From CAIVAT01 sp037128705 (lineage in GTDB: Bacteria; Bacteroidota; Bacteroidia; Bacteroidales; FEN-979): a stretch of 64,000 bases of DNA. Positions 1 to 8,380 of the stretch are shown in pieces. The translations under genes and the position numbers were made by a program. The notes beneath the pieces are model-generated. The model did no database searches. It saw only the letters and a program-made list of their open reading frames with translations, and was not told the DNA's origin. Location of the stretch: contig JBAXVX010000006.1 in NCBI GenBank assembly GCA_037128705.1, positions 57,194-121,193 of the forward strand, written 5' to 3'. Each line of letters starts with the position of its first letter. Position 1 is the first letter of the stretch.

Positions 1-270
1 TTGCCTTGGAACATTCATGTCCAACACAGGCCAGCGCTTATCGGGGTCATGCGTTTTTTTACGGTTCATCAGCATGCCAATAGGAATCATCAGCAAGCCG
101 ATGATCATGATGGCTGGAAGAATGATATAGGTAAAAATACCAGTATAAGGATTCTGATGTTCCGTTACCAGATCTTGTACAAATGATACAAGAATTAAAA
201 TAAAACTATTGACTGCGATAATAAAGCCCGTGATGCTGATCCAGTTGGAAATGGATTTTGGTAGTTTCAT
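1..270 (-). CDS. NapC/NirT-like membrane cytochrome c, N-terminal part (cut by window edge)
   Basis: The minus strand is open from an ATG at 268-270 to the window edge, giving the first 90 residues. They begin MKLPKSISNW and contain two hydrophobic segments (about residues 11-33 and 46-68), a polar KKTHDPDKRWP stretch and then a VLDMNVPR motif. This two-helix start followed by RWP-(V/I)-D is what I recall from NapC/NirT-type multihaem cytochromes in Bacteroidota and deltaproteobacteria, which pass electrons from quinol to periplasmic reductases. No CXXCH motif is inside the window, so the haem part is unseen and the family is inferred from the N-terminus only. The gene diverges from the nhaD-like gene across about 190 bases. 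Confidence 0.55.
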   Translation of the reverse strand, partial: MKLPKSISNWISITGFIIAVNSFILILVSFVQDLVTEHQNPYTGIFTYIILPAIMIIGLLMIPIGMLMNRKKTHDPDKRWPVLDMNVPRQ

Positions 271-400
271 GATTTTTTTTTGATTTGAAGTGATTCTAAA
301 TTCTGGTGGAAAATGACCAGATAAAATTAGTTATTATTCTAACAATTCCTACTGCCGCTCTTCTTTTCCAAAAAAAAACAGGATGAAAACGTTCATTTTG

Positions 401-408
401 TATTTTTG
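401..408 (+). promoter_or_regulatory. Possible Bacteroidota -7 box for nhaD
   Basis: TATTTTTG matches the Bacteroidota sigma-ABfr -7 consensus TAnnTTTG and lies about 55 bases before the antiporter start. I see no clear TTTG -33 box at the right distance. Confidence 0.35.
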
Positions 409-462
409 GCTTGCCTTTCAACCAAAAAAGAAACTTAAAACCAATTCACTTTGTTCGTTTCA

Positions 463-1731
463 ATGATCATCGTTTTTATCGTGGGTTACGTTATGATCGC
501 CCTGGAGCATCCGCTGAAATTAAATAAATCGGCCACAGCCCTGCTCCTGGCAGTAATCATGTGGATCCTTTTTGTTTTCAGTGAAGAGTCCATCCGTTTC
601 GAGGCCGAACTCATGAAGCATTTATCGGAAATCTCGGCCATCCTGTTTTTTCTTCTTGGAGCCATGACCATTGTTGAATTAATTGATTCCCATGAAGGAT
701 TCCGGATCATCACCAACAAAATAAAAACGACCCGCAAAGTAAAGCTGCTTTGGATAATCAGCCTGATCACCTTTTTTCTTTCGTCCATACTTGACAATCT
801 CACCACAGCCATTGTGATGGTTGCCCTGCTGCGAGAGCTGATCGGGGATAAAAAAGAGCGCTGGTTCTTTGCCGGGATGGTCATCATCGCAGCCAACAGC
901 GGTGGTGCTTTCAGCCCGATCGGTGATGTTACGACCATTATGCTCTGGATTGGTGGATATGTCACCACACTGAACATCATTTTACAGACTTTTATACCCA
1001 GCGTCTTGTCGATGGTTATTCCCCTGGCCCTGTTGTCCTTCACATTAAAGGGTGATATCAAGAAACCGGTAAGGTCAGTTGCAGAACACCGTAATTCAAC
1101 AACTCCACTGGAGCGGAATATCGTTTTTTTTCTGGGCATCGGGTCATTGCTCTTTGTCCCTGTTTTTAATAAACTGACAGGTTTGCCGCCCTATATGGGC
1201 ATCTTACTCGGACTCGGCACATTATGGGCTGTGACTGAAATCATGCACAAGTCAAAAAATGATGCCCATCGTCCGATGGTCACTGTTTCCGGGGTAATTC
1301 GCAGGGTTGATACGCCGAGTATTCTTTTCTTTCTGGGTATTTTATTGGCAGTGGCAGCCCTTCAGTCGGCCGGGCATCTTACCCTGCTGGCAAACAGCCT
1401 GGACAGATACATCGGGAACCCATACCTGATCACCGTGATGATCGGGTTGCTTTCGTCGGTGGTCGATAATGTTCCACTGGTGGCCGGTGCAATCGGAATG
1501 TATCAGAACACCTACCCAACCGATCACTATTTCTGGGAGATGCTGGCCTATTGTGCCGGGACAGGGGGAAGCATTTTAATTATCGGCTCAGCCGCCGGTG
1601 TTGCTGTAATGGGAATGGAAAAAATTGATTTTATCTGGTATTTCAGGAAAATTTCATTCTGGGCACTCATCGGGTTCCTTGCGGGATCAATCGCCTACTG
1701 GGCGATGAGGGTGATCATCTTTAAAGCTTGA
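463..1731 (+). CDS. nhaD: NhaD-type Na+/H+ antiporter
   Basis: Inner-membrane antiporter of the ion transporter (IT) superfamily, expected to exchange cytoplasmic Na+ or Li+ for protons. The 422-residue product is almost entirely hydrophobic. It carries the paired NhaD signatures: SSILDNLTTAIV followed by AANSGGAFSPIGDVTT in the first half, and SSVVDNVPLVAGA followed by a glycine-rich GTGGSILIIGSAAG in the second half, the two inverted repeats of the fold. I chose the ATG at 463. An in-frame TTG at 451 would add four residues (MFVS). The stop codon is the first TGA of a heptamer array (see repeat at 1729). Which ion is transported cannot be read from sequence. Confidence 0.85.
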   Translation: MIIVFIVGYVMIALEHPLKLNKSATALLLAVIMWILFVFSEESIRFEAELMKHLSEISAILFFLLGAMTIVELIDSHEGFRIITNKIKTTRKVKLLWIISLITFFLSSILDNLTTAIVMVALLRELIGDKKERWFFAGMVIIAANSGGAFSPIGDVTTIMLWIGGYVTTLNIILQTFIPSVLSMVIPLALLSFTLKGDIKKPVRSVAEHRNSTTPLERNIVFFLGIGSLLFVPVFNKLTGLPPYMGILLGLGTLWAVTEIMHKSKNDAHRPMVTVSGVIRRVDTPSILFFLGILLAVAALQSAGHLTLLANSLDRYIGNPYLITVMIGLLSSVVDNVPLVAGAIGMYQNTYPTDHYFWEMLAYCAGTGGSILIIGSAAGVAVMGMEKIDFIWYFRKISFWALIGFLAGSIAYWAMRVIIFKA

Positions 1732-1817
1732 CAGGTGACGCGTGACGCGTGACGAAAAATCGTGACAGGTGACGCGTGACGCGTGACATAAAATCGTGAC
1801 GCGTGACACGTGACACA
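1729..1817 (+). repeat. TGAC-heptamer array with 34-base higher-order unit
   Basis: Eleven units start with TGAC. Most are 7 bases (TGACAGG, TGACGCG, TGACACG, TGACACA), and the fourth and eighth are 13 bases (TGAC + 9, ending ATCG). The block 7+7+7+13 occurs twice (1729-1762 and 1763-1796) with two mismatches in the last unit, followed by three more heptamers. The first TGA is the stop codon of nhaD. Because 7 is not divisible by 3, the array places a TGA in all three plus-strand frames. It lies between convergent nhaD and the lipoprotein gene. Confidence 0.9.
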
Positions 1818-1830
1818 ATGTTGTCAATAT

Positions 1831-2439
1831 TTATTTAGAGCTATAGGAGGTTTTCACGGTGATGAAACCCGGCAGGGTACGCGGTTTCCCGCCAACGAGG
1901 AGGGTCGGTTTTACTTTGATTTTAAAACGGGTCGGGACATTCCCCAGGCCGTTGAGGTTCATGCAGAAATTCATAATTGCACTCGCAGATTTTCCTGACA
2001 GTACCTGTTTCAGATCAAGCCCGATCTGAACCGGAATGATTGTGGTGCCATTCGAGGGAATGATGAAGGGTTTTTCCAGGATCCCGGAAGTCATCTGAAT
2101 ATCGTCAATGAAAAGGATCCATTCAAGGCGATTCAGTCCGGCTTCCCTTTTATTTGGGTTGTGCCCTTCGAGGTTGAGCTGAAGTGACAAAGGGAACACC
2201 GGGCTGGCCAGGCCTGCCATAATTCGAGCCACATCACTGAAGTTCAGATCATTGACTGATTTGATATTTTGGATCATCACCCCATCCATATTCACATTTT
2301 CAACGGATAAAATCCTGAAATCGCAACCGGCAAGATCAGAAACCTGCTGGGCCTGTTTGGTAACCCCGCAGCCGGTAAAAGTCAGCATAAGGAAAGCAGT
2401 GAACAGGAAGGGAAAGAAAAGTTTTTTGAGACAGGTCAT
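1831..2439 (-). CDS. LEA14-like (LEA type 2) lipoprotein
   Basis: A 202-residue predicted lipoprotein. Residues 1-24 form a signal peptide ending in TFTGC, with Cys24 as the likely lipidated residue. The rest is a single beta-rich domain with the LEA-2/WHy look: alternating strands, NLEGHNPNKREAGLNRLEWILFIDD-type strand pairs (a polar N-P turn after a strand and then a second strand), and PVQIGLDLKQVL near the end. Small lipoproteins of this kind are common in Bacteroidota and their role is unknown. It diverges from the sulfatase gene with only about 40 bases between starts. The -3 residue of the lipobox is Phe rather than Leu, so lipidation is likely but not certain. Confidence 0.65.
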   Translation of the reverse strand: MTCLKKLFFPFLFTAFLMLTFTGCGVTKQAQQVSDLAGCDFRILSVENVNMDGVMIQNIKSVNDLNFSDVARIMAGLASPVFPLSLQLNLEGHNPNKREAGLNRLEWILFIDDIQMTSGILEKPFIIPSNGTTIIPVQIGLDLKQVLSGKSASAIMNFCMNLNGLGNVPTRFKIKVKPTLLVGGKPRTLPGFITVKTSYSSK

Positions 2440-2467
2440 AACAGAATTTTCGGATTGCTAAATTAGG

Positions 2468-2475
2468 TAATTTTG
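2468..2475 (+). promoter_or_regulatory. -7 box almost touching the sulfatase start
   Basis: TAATTTTG fits TAnnTTTG. It ends 6 bases before the ATG at 2482, so transcription from it would give a leaderless or nearly leaderless mRNA. A TTTC at 2447-2450 could serve as a weak -33 element (17-base gap). Confidence 0.35.
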
Positions 2476-2481
2476 GGCTGC

Positions 2482-4020
2482 ATGAAAAGGAAGTGGGTTT
2501 TCGCCGCATTTTGTATTTTGATCTGCCTTATATCCGCAAGAAATGTTGCGGGTTTTCACGGTGGTGCCAGGGATCCGAAAAAGGGATTGAAGCCCAACAT
2601 CATCCTGATCATGGCCGATGACCTGGGTTATGGCGAAACCGGATGTTACGGGCAAAAGATCATTCAAACCCCGAATATCGATCAGCTGGCCCGTGAAGGA
2701 ATGCGGTTCATTGATTTTTATGCGGCCAGCCCGGTTTGCGCCCCATCCCGTTGCAGCATCATGACAGGTAAAAACACCGGTCATGCCTACATCAGGGACA
2801 ATGTGGAGGTGGGGGAATGGGATTCCTTTATGGGCCAGATGCCATTGAAAGAAAAAACATTTACATTGGGAACCCTGATGCAGGAGGCCGGCTTTAAAAC
2901 AGCATTTATTGGAAAATGGGGTTTAGGGGGACCTGGCTCGCCGGGGATACCCGCCAAACAGGGGTTCGGATACTTCTATGGTTATCTTTGTCAAAGACAG
3001 GCCCACAACTATTATCCTGATTATCTGTGGAGGAATGAAACGAAAACAGGCCTGGCAAATCCCTCTTTTTCAGCACATCAAAAATTCAAGGGAGATCCTG
3101 CCCGTCCTGAATCCTATAAAAAATACCAGGGGGAAATATATTCCCAGGAGTTGATCACTGAGGAAGCATCACGTTTTATCAGGGAACATCGTGACTCTTC
3201 CTTCTTTCTGTTCCTTAGTTACAGTTTGCCGCACCTGGCGCTGCAGGTTCCGGAAAAATACCTCGATCCGTATATGGGAAAATTGAACGATAAGCCCTAT
3301 AGCGGATTCAGCGGGTATCTTCCCTGCCAGTATCCGCGCGCGACATATGCTGCCATGATTTCGGCGCTGGACGATTATGTAGGCAAAATCGTTGCCAGTT
3401 TGAAGGATGCCGGAATCGATTCGAACACCCTGATCCTTTTTACAAGTGATAATGGAGCCACCTTTGAGGTGGGTGGTGCCGATCCCTATTTCTTCCGCAG
3501 CAATGGATCGCTCAAGGCCGGAAAAGGTTCGCTGTTTGAAGGAGGAATCAGGGTGCCGATGATTGCGCGGTGGCCCGGCGTTATAAAAGCGCACAAGATA
3601 TCAGGACTGGTCTGCGCATCATGGGATTTCATGGCTACTTTTGCTGACCTGACTAAGATGGTACTGCCTCCAGGGCAGGATGGATTATCACTGGTGCCTG
3701 AACTTCTGGGCAGAAAGGGACAGAAAAAACATAGTTTTCTCTACTGGGAATACCCCGGCAGAGGAGGTTCGATGGCGGTGAGAATGGGCGATTGGAAAGG
3801 AATATGGAGAAATTTAATCAAGGAGCCCTATCGGCGGGTTGAGCTGTATAACCTGAAAACAGATACCGGGGAGCAGGTTAACGTTGCGAAAGACCATCCT
3901 GAACAGGTAAGGCAGATCATGGAATACATGAGTAAACGCACTCCTTCGGAAAAACAGGAATGGAACGTAATCGGCAACAAGACAATCAAACAGATGATCT
4001 CAGGAAAACCAACACATTAA
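2482..4020 (+). CDS. Sulfatase (formylglycine-dependent, family S1)
   Basis: Exported sulfatase that hydrolyses sulfate esters, probably on glycans. Residues 1-24 are a signal peptide. Asp46-Asp47 (MADDLGYGE) are the first metal ligands. Cys86 in CAPSR followed by CSIMTG is the cysteine that becomes formylglycine, so activation needs an anaerobic-type or FGE maturase elsewhere in the genome. FTSDNGA and GSLFEGGIRVPMIARWPG are later S1 signatures. The 512-residue length is normal. I start at the ATG at 2482 because the in-frame TTG at 2473 overlaps the promoter box. The stop codon overlaps the carB stop codon tail to tail (4017-4020). The nearby GH29 fucosidase hints at sulfated fucosylated glycans, but substrate specificity is not determined. 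Confidence 0.9.
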   Translation: MKRKWVFAAFCILICLISARNVAGFHGGARDPKKGLKPNIILIMADDLGYGETGCYGQKIIQTPNIDQLAREGMRFIDFYAASPVCAPSRCSIMTGKNTGHAYIRDNVEVGEWDSFMGQMPLKEKTFTLGTLMQEAGFKTAFIGKWGLGGPGSPGIPAKQGFGYFYGYLCQRQAHNYYPDYLWRNETKTGLANPSFSAHQKFKGDPARPESYKKYQGEIYSQELITEEASRFIREHRDSSFFLFLSYSLPHLALQVPEKYLDPYMGKLNDKPYSGFSGYLPCQYPRATYAAMISALDDYVGKIVASLKDAGIDSNTLILFTSDNGATFEVGGADPYFFRSNGSLKAGKGSLFEGGIRVPMIARWPGVIKAHKISGLVCASWDFMATFADLTKMVLPPGQDGLSLVPELLGRKGQKKHSFLYWEYPGRGGSMAVRMGDWKGIWRNLIKEPYRRVELYNLKTDTGEQVNVAKDHPEQVRQIMEYMSKRTPSEKQEWNVIGNKTIKQMISGKPTH

Positions 4021-7000
4021 TATTCGTCCCAGCTCTTGATCTCTATTTCACCCGGTTTGATTTTGCAGAAGGCCATGATAAAAGCCGCTGCCAGGTTTGG
4101 ATTGGTGATAAGCGGAATATTAAAATCGACGGCCGACCTGCGGATTGAATAATCATTATCCAGCTCGTGTTTTGAAAGATTTTTGGGAATGTTCACGACC
4201 AGGTCGATCCTCCTGTTCTTCAAATATTCCAGCACATTTGGTTCGGCCGCCTCATCGGGCCAGTGCAGCACGGTTGAGGGGATTCCGTTTGACAACAGAA
4301 ACGCCGCTGTTCCCCGGGTGGCAAAGATGGAATAGTTTTTCTGATGCAACTGGTGGCAGCATTCGAGCAGCACCGTTTTCGACCTCGTTGGACCGGATGA
4401 AATCATAATATTCTTCTCCGGTATCCTGTAACCCACAGACAGCATGGCTTTCAGGATGGCTTCGTAAAAGGAATCACCGATACAGCCTACTTCACCGGTC
4501 GAAGCCATGTCGACACCCAGCACCGGATCGGCTTTTTGCAGTCGGGAGAAGGAAAATTGCGGTGCCTTAATTCCGATGTAATCAATATCGAACATTGACT
4601 TGTCGGGCTTGGTAAAAGGGATTCCCAGCATGATGCGGGTGGCAATGTCGATAAAATTAATCTTCAGAACTTTCGACACGAAAGGGAAACTCCGCGAGGC
4701 CCTAAGGTTGCATTCAATCACTTTGATGTCGTTATCCTTGGCCAGGAACTGAATGTTGAACGGACCTGAAATATTCAGGGAACCGGCTATTTCCCTGGCG
4801 ACCCGCTTGATTTTCCGGATGGTCTCGACATAAATTTTCTGAGGCGGAAATACAATGGTAGCATCACCGGAATGCACGCCTGCAAATTCAACATGTTCGG
4901 AGATGGCATAGGCAACCATTTCTCCGTCTCTCGCCACGGCATCAATCTCAACTTCCTTGGCCTCCTGGATGAATTCGGAGACCACCACCGGATGCTCTTT
5001 GGATACATTGGCTGCCAGTGTCAGAAAATATTCAAGTTCCGTATTATTCGATACCACGTTCATGGCAGCGCCGGAGAGGACGTATGAAGGACGTATCAGC
5101 AGCGGGAATCCGACCTGAGAGGCAAAATCATAAATCTCCTCCAGGTTTGTCATCTCCTTCCAGCGGGGCTGATCAATTCCAAGCTGGTCAAGCATGGAGG
5201 AAAACTTATGGCGGTCTTCGGCATTGTCGATGTCCACAGGAGATGTTCCAAGAACAGGGACATCCTGCCTGTACAGGCGCATCGCCAGGTTGTTCGGAAT
5301 CTGCCCACCCATGGATACAACAACTCCTTTGGGATTTTCCAGTTCAACAATGTCCATCACCCGCTCAAAGGACAGTTCATCAAAATAGAGCCGGTCACAA
5401 ACGTCGTAATCGGTACTGACGGTCTCGGGGTTATAGTTGATCATCACCGACCTGAATCCCGCTGATTTCACTGTATTCAGCGTGTTCACACTGCACCAGT
5501 CAAACTCAACGGAACTGCCAATGCGATAGGCCCCCGACCCCAGGACAATCACCGACAGCCGGTCGTCGGGGAAGGTCACATCATGCTCATCTCCGTTGTA
5601 AGTAAGATAGAGGTAATTGGTTTGGGCGGGATACTCTGCAGCGAGGGTATCAATACTTTTAACGCTGGGCAGGATCCCCAGTTTTTTACGGTACGACCGA
5701 ACCATCAGCATGTCCTGTTCAATCTCGCCCTTCTGATGTTTCGCCACCAAGCGTGCCAGCTGAAAGTCAGAAAATCCCTGACGTTTGGCATCCCTGAACA
5801 AATCGGGGGGAATAGAGGACAGCTCATTGATGGCAGCCAGTTCCAGCCCCATGTCATAAATATTTTTCAGATGGTAAAGAAACCATTTGTCGATGCGGGT
5901 CAGTTCCCAGATGCGGTCGACCGAATACCCTTCGGCAAATGCCTGGGCAATGACAAAAATGCGGGTATCGGTGGGAAAGGCGAGCTCCTGTTCAATATTT
6001 TCAACGCGGAGTTCCTTGTTTCCAATGAATCCATGCATCCCCTGGCCGATCATTCGTAAACCCTTCTGAATGGCCTCTTCGAAGGTGCGGCCTATGGACA
6101 TGATCTCCCCGACGCTCTTCATACTGGACCCAATCAGTTTTGACACCCCGGTGAATTTACTCAGATCCCACCTGGGGATCTTGCAAACGATATAATCAAG
6201 GGAGGGTTCGAAGCAGGCTGTTGTCACTTTGGTCACCGAATTCTTCAGCTCATGCAATCCATATCCCAGAGCAAGTTTGGCTGCCACGAAGGCCAGGGGA
6301 TAACCTGTTGCCTTGGAGGCAAGCGCCGATGACCTGGACAAACGGGCGTTGACTTCAATCACCCGGTAGTCCTCCGAATCGGGATTGAGGGCATACTGGA
6401 TATTGCATTCACCGATGATCCCGAGGTGACGGATGACTTTTATCGAAAGCTCACGGAGTTTATAATATTCAAGGTTGGTGAGGGTTTGCGAGGGGGCCAC
6501 CACAATGCTCTCGCCGGTGTGGATCCCCAGCGGATCAAAATTTTCCATGTTGCAAACCGTAATACAGTTGTCATAACGGTCGCGCACCACTTCGTATTCA
6601 ATCTCTTTCCACCCCTTCAATGATTCCTCAACCAGGATCTGGCCTGAGTATGAAAAAGCATTGGATGCCAGTATCTCAAGTTCTGATTCATTGGAACAGA
6701 AGCCGCTGCCCTGCCCTCCAAGCGTATACGCCGCCCTGATGATTACAGGGTAACCGATCGCTGAGGCAGCCGTTCTTGCCGTTTCAAGGCTGGTCACCGC
6801 AAAGCTCTTGGGAGTTCTCACATCGATGGCATGCAGCATCCTGGAAAAGAGATCGCGGTCTTCGGTCTGAATGATCGTATCCACCGGCGTACCAAGCACT
6901 TTCACATCATATTTTTCCAGGATCCCTGATGTATAAAGGGCGACCCCGCAATTGAGGGCGGTTTGCCCCCCGAAGGCCAGCAGGATTCCATCAGGCCGTT

Positions 7001-7235
7001 CCTTTTCGATCACCTTTTCAACAAACTGGGGGGTGACCGGAAGAAAATACACCTTATCGGCTATCTCTTCAGAGGTTTGAATGGTGGCAATGTTGGGATT
7101 GATCAGAATTGTAAAGATTCCCTCTTCCTTCAAGGCTTTTAAAGCCTGCGAACCTGAATAGTCAAATTCGCCTGCTTCACCGATCTTCAGGGCGCCGGAG
7201 CCCAGAACAAGTACTTTGTTAACCTTGTTGATCAT
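4017..7235 (-). CDS. carB: Carbamoyl-phosphate synthase, large subunit
   Basis: Makes carbamoyl phosphate from bicarbonate, two ATP and ammonia delivered by CarA, feeding pyrimidine and arginine synthesis in the cytoplasm. The 1072 residues show the expected internal duplication: N-terminal VLVLGSGALKIGEAGEFDYSG and its second-half copy VIVLGSGAYRIGSSVEFDW, each followed by an ATP-grasp domain (GGQTALNCG and GGQIPNNLA are the paired loops). An oligomerisation linker and a C-terminal MGS-like allosteric domain (ISSGPTRSKTVLLE, VVNIPKNLSKHE) complete it. The start overlaps the carA stop by 17 bases, indicating translational coupling. Length and motifs are complete. Confidence 0.98.
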   Translation of the reverse strand: MINKVNKVLVLGSGALKIGEAGEFDYSGSQALKALKEEGIFTILINPNIATIQTSEEIADKVYFLPVTPQFVEKVIEKERPDGILLAFGGQTALNCGVALYTSGILEKYDVKVLGTPVDTIIQTEDRDLFSRMLHAIDVRTPKSFAVTSLETARTAASAIGYPVIIRAAYTLGGQGSGFCSNESELEILASNAFSYSGQILVEESLKGWKEIEYEVVRDRYDNCITVCNMENFDPLGIHTGESIVVAPSQTLTNLEYYKLRELSIKVIRHLGIIGECNIQYALNPDSEDYRVIEVNARLSRSSALASKATGYPLAFVAAKLALGYGLHELKNSVTKVTTACFEPSLDYIVCKIPRWDLSKFTGVSKLIGSSMKSVGEIMSIGRTFEEAIQKGLRMIGQGMHGFIGNKELRVENIEQELAFPTDTRIFVIAQAFAEGYSVDRIWELTRIDKWFLYHLKNIYDMGLELAAINELSSIPPDLFRDAKRQGFSDFQLARLVAKHQKGEIEQDMLMVRSYRKKLGILPSVKSIDTLAAEYPAQTNYLYLTYNGDEHDVTFPDDRLSVIVLGSGAYRIGSSVEFDWCSVNTLNTVKSAGFRSVMINYNPETVSTDYDVCDRLYFDELSFERVMDIVELENPKGVVVSMGGQIPNNLAMRLYRQDVPVLGTSPVDIDNAEDRHKFSSMLDQLGIDQPRWKEMTNLEEIYDFASQVGFPLLIRPSYVLSGAAMNVVSNNTELEYFLTLAANVSKEHPVVVSEFIQEAKEVEIDAVARDGEMVAYAISEHVEFAGVHSGDATIVFPPQKIYVETIRKIKRVAREIAGSLNISGPFNIQFLAKDNDIKVIECNLRASRSFPFVSKVLKINFIDIATRIMLGIPFTKPDKSMFDIDYIGIKAPQFSFSRLQKADPVLGVDMASTGEVGCIGDSFYEAILKAMLSVGYRIPEKNIMISSGPTRSKTVLLECCHQLHQKNYSIFATRGTAAFLLSNGIPSTVLHWPDEAAEPNVLEYLKNRRIDLVVNIPKNLSKHELDNDYSIRRSAVDFNIPLITNPNLAAAFIMAFCKIKPGEIEIKSWDEY

Positions 7236-8370
7236 TGGGGATTCCGGATTTAAAGGTTCTGACCATGTCTATGAAATCGTTAAATAAAAACCGGGTGTCT
7301 GTCGGACCTCCGGAGGCCTCAGGATGGAACTGGGTGGAAAAAAATGGCTTGGTTTTGTGACGGATTCCCTCATTTGTCTGGTCGTTGAGATTTACAAACA
7401 ATGACTCCCATTCTGCTCCCAGGGTCCGGTCATCCACGGCAAATCCATGATTCTGGGATGTAATGTAAGCCCTGTTGGTTCCCACCTGCAATACGGGCTG
7501 GTTATATCCCCGGTGTCCGTATTTCAATTTATAGGTATTTGCACCACCGGCCAGTGAGAGCAACTGGTTCCCAAGGCATATCCCGAAAATTGGCCGGTCC
7601 TGTTGGATGGCCTTCTCCAGGTGATGGATGGTTGCCCCGCATTGCTGGGGATTACCGGGCCCGTTTGAAATCACCAGCCCGTCATAATCATCCCCGGTAA
7701 AATCATAATCCCATGGAACCCTGATCACTGTAGCCCCGAGGCTGAGCAAACAGCGGATTATATTGTTCTTCACCCCGCAATCAACCAACATGATCCGGAT
7801 GTTGCCTGATTCAGATTCATCTCTGAATCGCCGAAGCGCCGGTGCTCCTGACATGATCGTTGTTCCTGAGTAGATCATTGGTTCCCTGCAGCTGACCTGA
7901 TCAACCAGGTTTTGTGTATTGGGATCATACATTTCAATTTCTGCCTGATCATGTTGTACAAGTTTACCCAGCATGGTTCCCCGTTCACGCAGCAACTTCG
8001 TCAGCGCACGGGTATCAATCCCGCAGATACCGGGCACCCTGTGTTCTTTCAACCAGTCGGACAGGCTGTCAAGCGCATTCCAGTGACTATATTCGGCAGA
8101 ATAGCTGGCCACAACCAGACCCGCAATGTGAACCCGGTCGGATTCAAAATATTTTGAAAGATGTTCTTTGATCGACCGGCCCGGAACACCATAGTTCCCG
8201 ATCAGCGGATAGGTCAACACCAAAATCTGGCCTTTATAGGATGGATCGGTAAGACTTTCGGGGTAACCCGTCATCGCCGTGTTAAAGACCACTTCGCCCG
8301 CAGCGGCTTCCTGCGCCCCGAAAGATTGACCCGTAAACCGGGTCCCGTCATCCAATATCAGTAGCGGCAT
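7219..8370 (-). CDS. carA: Carbamoyl-phosphate synthase, small (glutaminase) subunit
   Basis: Hydrolyses glutamine and channels ammonia to CarB. The 383-residue protein has the CarA N-terminal domain (GQSFGA, VVFNTAMTGYPESLTDPSY) and a class I glutamine amidotransferase domain with nucleophile Cys265 in FGICLGNQ and the His349/Glu351 pair in FHPEASGGP. It is followed by carB with a 17-base overlap. The stop of the TPR sensor kinase lies only 10 bases before its start, so the kinase and carAB are probably on one transcript. I see no separate promoter in those 10 bases, though one could lie inside the kinase gene. Confidence 0.98.
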   Translation of the reverse strand: MPLLILDDGTRFTGQSFGAQEAAAGEVVFNTAMTGYPESLTDPSYKGQILVLTYPLIGNYGVPGRSIKEHLSKYFESDRVHIAGLVVASYSAEYSHWNALDSLSDWLKEHRVPGICGIDTRALTKLLRERGTMLGKLVQHDQAEIEMYDPNTQNLVDQVSCREPMIYSGTTIMSGAPALRRFRDESESGNIRIMLVDCGVKNNIIRCLLSLGATVIRVPWDYDFTGDDYDGLVISNGPGNPQQCGATIHHLEKAIQQDRPIFGICLGNQLLSLAGGANTYKLKYGHRGYNQPVLQVGTNRAYITSQNHGFAVDDRTLGAEWESLFVNLNDQTNEGIRHKTKPFFSTQFHPEASGGPTDTRFLFNDFIDMVRTFKSGIPNDQQG

Positions 8371-8380
8371 TCATTATTTT

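Noticed and set aside
486..1139. 217-codon open frame on the minus strand
   Set aside because: Lies wholly opposite the well-supported nhaD gene. The translation is low in recognisable motifs and reflects antisense codon structure.
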